Shown: positions 63,951 to 64,000 of the stretch, in pieces
Layout of the letters: each line of letters opens with the position of its first letter
How positions within the stretch are numbered: the first letter of the stretch is position 1
NCBI GenBank assembly: GCA_950022495.1
Contig: CATLLJ010000009.1
Location: forward strand, 1-64,000
Direction: 5' to 3'
Length of the DNA: 64,000 nt
From: an uncultured bacterium
Lineage (GTDB): Bacteria; Cyanobacteriota; Vampirovibrionia; Gastranaerophilales; Gastranaerophilaceae
Program-made: the position numbers and the translations under genes
Notes under the pieces: model-generated
Seen by the model: the letters and a program-made list of their open reading frames with translations, nothing else
What the model was told of the DNA's origin: nothing
The model's database searches: none

Positions 63951-64000
63951 TAAAAATGTCCTTTATCGGATAATTAGCAATCAATAATTCCTTGAATACT

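Noticed and set aside
1..64000. CRISPR array, rRNA operon, complete insertion sequence or integrase
   Set aside because: None seen on either strand. Mobile traces are limited to phage fragments and a possible 22-bp end repeat.

Overview
The window is AT-rich (by eye about two-thirds A+T) and comes from a Gram-negative, fermentative bacterium. It carries LPS/capsule genes (UDP-galactopyranose mutase, an MsbA-like exporter, a CsaB-like transferase), a TolC-type type I secretion system, a lipoprotein, and an oxygen-sensitive Fe-S L-serine dehydratase. A CsaB-like protein, a B12-binding radical SAM protein next to RNase E/G, an orphan trpB behind a TrpR-like regulator, and a small protein with an N-terminal PSFTGY motif together suggest a non-photosynthetic relative of cyanobacteria (Melainabacteria/Vampirovibrionia, perhaps the gut order Gastranaerophilales). 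That placement is inference from gene content, not from a marker-gene phylogeny.

Layout. 1-6.2 kb: the 3' end of one adhesin-like gene and a complete 1780-residue filamentous-haemagglutinin-type adhesin. Both end in a low-complexity spacer (Asp-Thr or Gly-Pro) followed by a PilZ domain with intact c-di-GMP-binding motifs. 6.2-7.1 kb: decayed phage head-gene remnants. 7.2-9 kb: an unknown 607-residue Ala-rich coiled-coil protein. 9.2-18.1 kb: housekeeping genes (fabI, ribF, a nucleoside transporter, a TPR protein, pth, an XRE regulator, tRNA-Lys, tsf, rpsB, rpsT) and, before rpsT, a gene-free 0.6 kb full of perfect hairpins. 18.2-25.4 kb: one long minus-strand operon (two unknown genes, radical SAM protein, RNase E/G, two small membrane proteins, L-serine dehydratase). 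25.5-28.5 kb: a small membrane protein, YajQ and a CHASE2 cyclase.

28.5-40.3 kb is a plus-strand carbohydrate and envelope region. It holds a KDPG-aldolase/PfkB-kinase pair coupled to csaB, then glf, an MsbA-like ABC exporter, and a compact nonulosonic-acid cassette (NeuB-like synthase without SAF domain, a two-domain glycosyltransferase, a CMP-sugar synthetase, a KdsC-phosphatase/cupin fusion). An RfbA-type nucleotidyltransferase and an unknown membrane protein follow. 40.3-46.4 kb: a GatD-like amidotransferase, a TrpR-like repressor with trpB, small unknown genes, an M48 protease and an Sll1717-type P-loop ATPase.

46.4-63.3 kb is one minus-strand secretion operon: Kelch-type lipoprotein, a 3631-residue RTX protein with an N-terminal class-3 lipase domain, then TolC-, HlyB- and HlyD-type genes. 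The RTX protein alternates calcium-binding nonapeptide blocks with two YD/Rhs-like blocks, which is unusual. The right edge carries a Mu gpG-like phage gene.

The best candidates for something undescribed are the PilZ-tailed secreted adhesin pair, the lipase-RTX-YD toxin-like protein with its co-transcribed Kelch lipoprotein, and a pair of 22-bp direct repeats straddling a consensus promoter in front of the TrpR-like gene.
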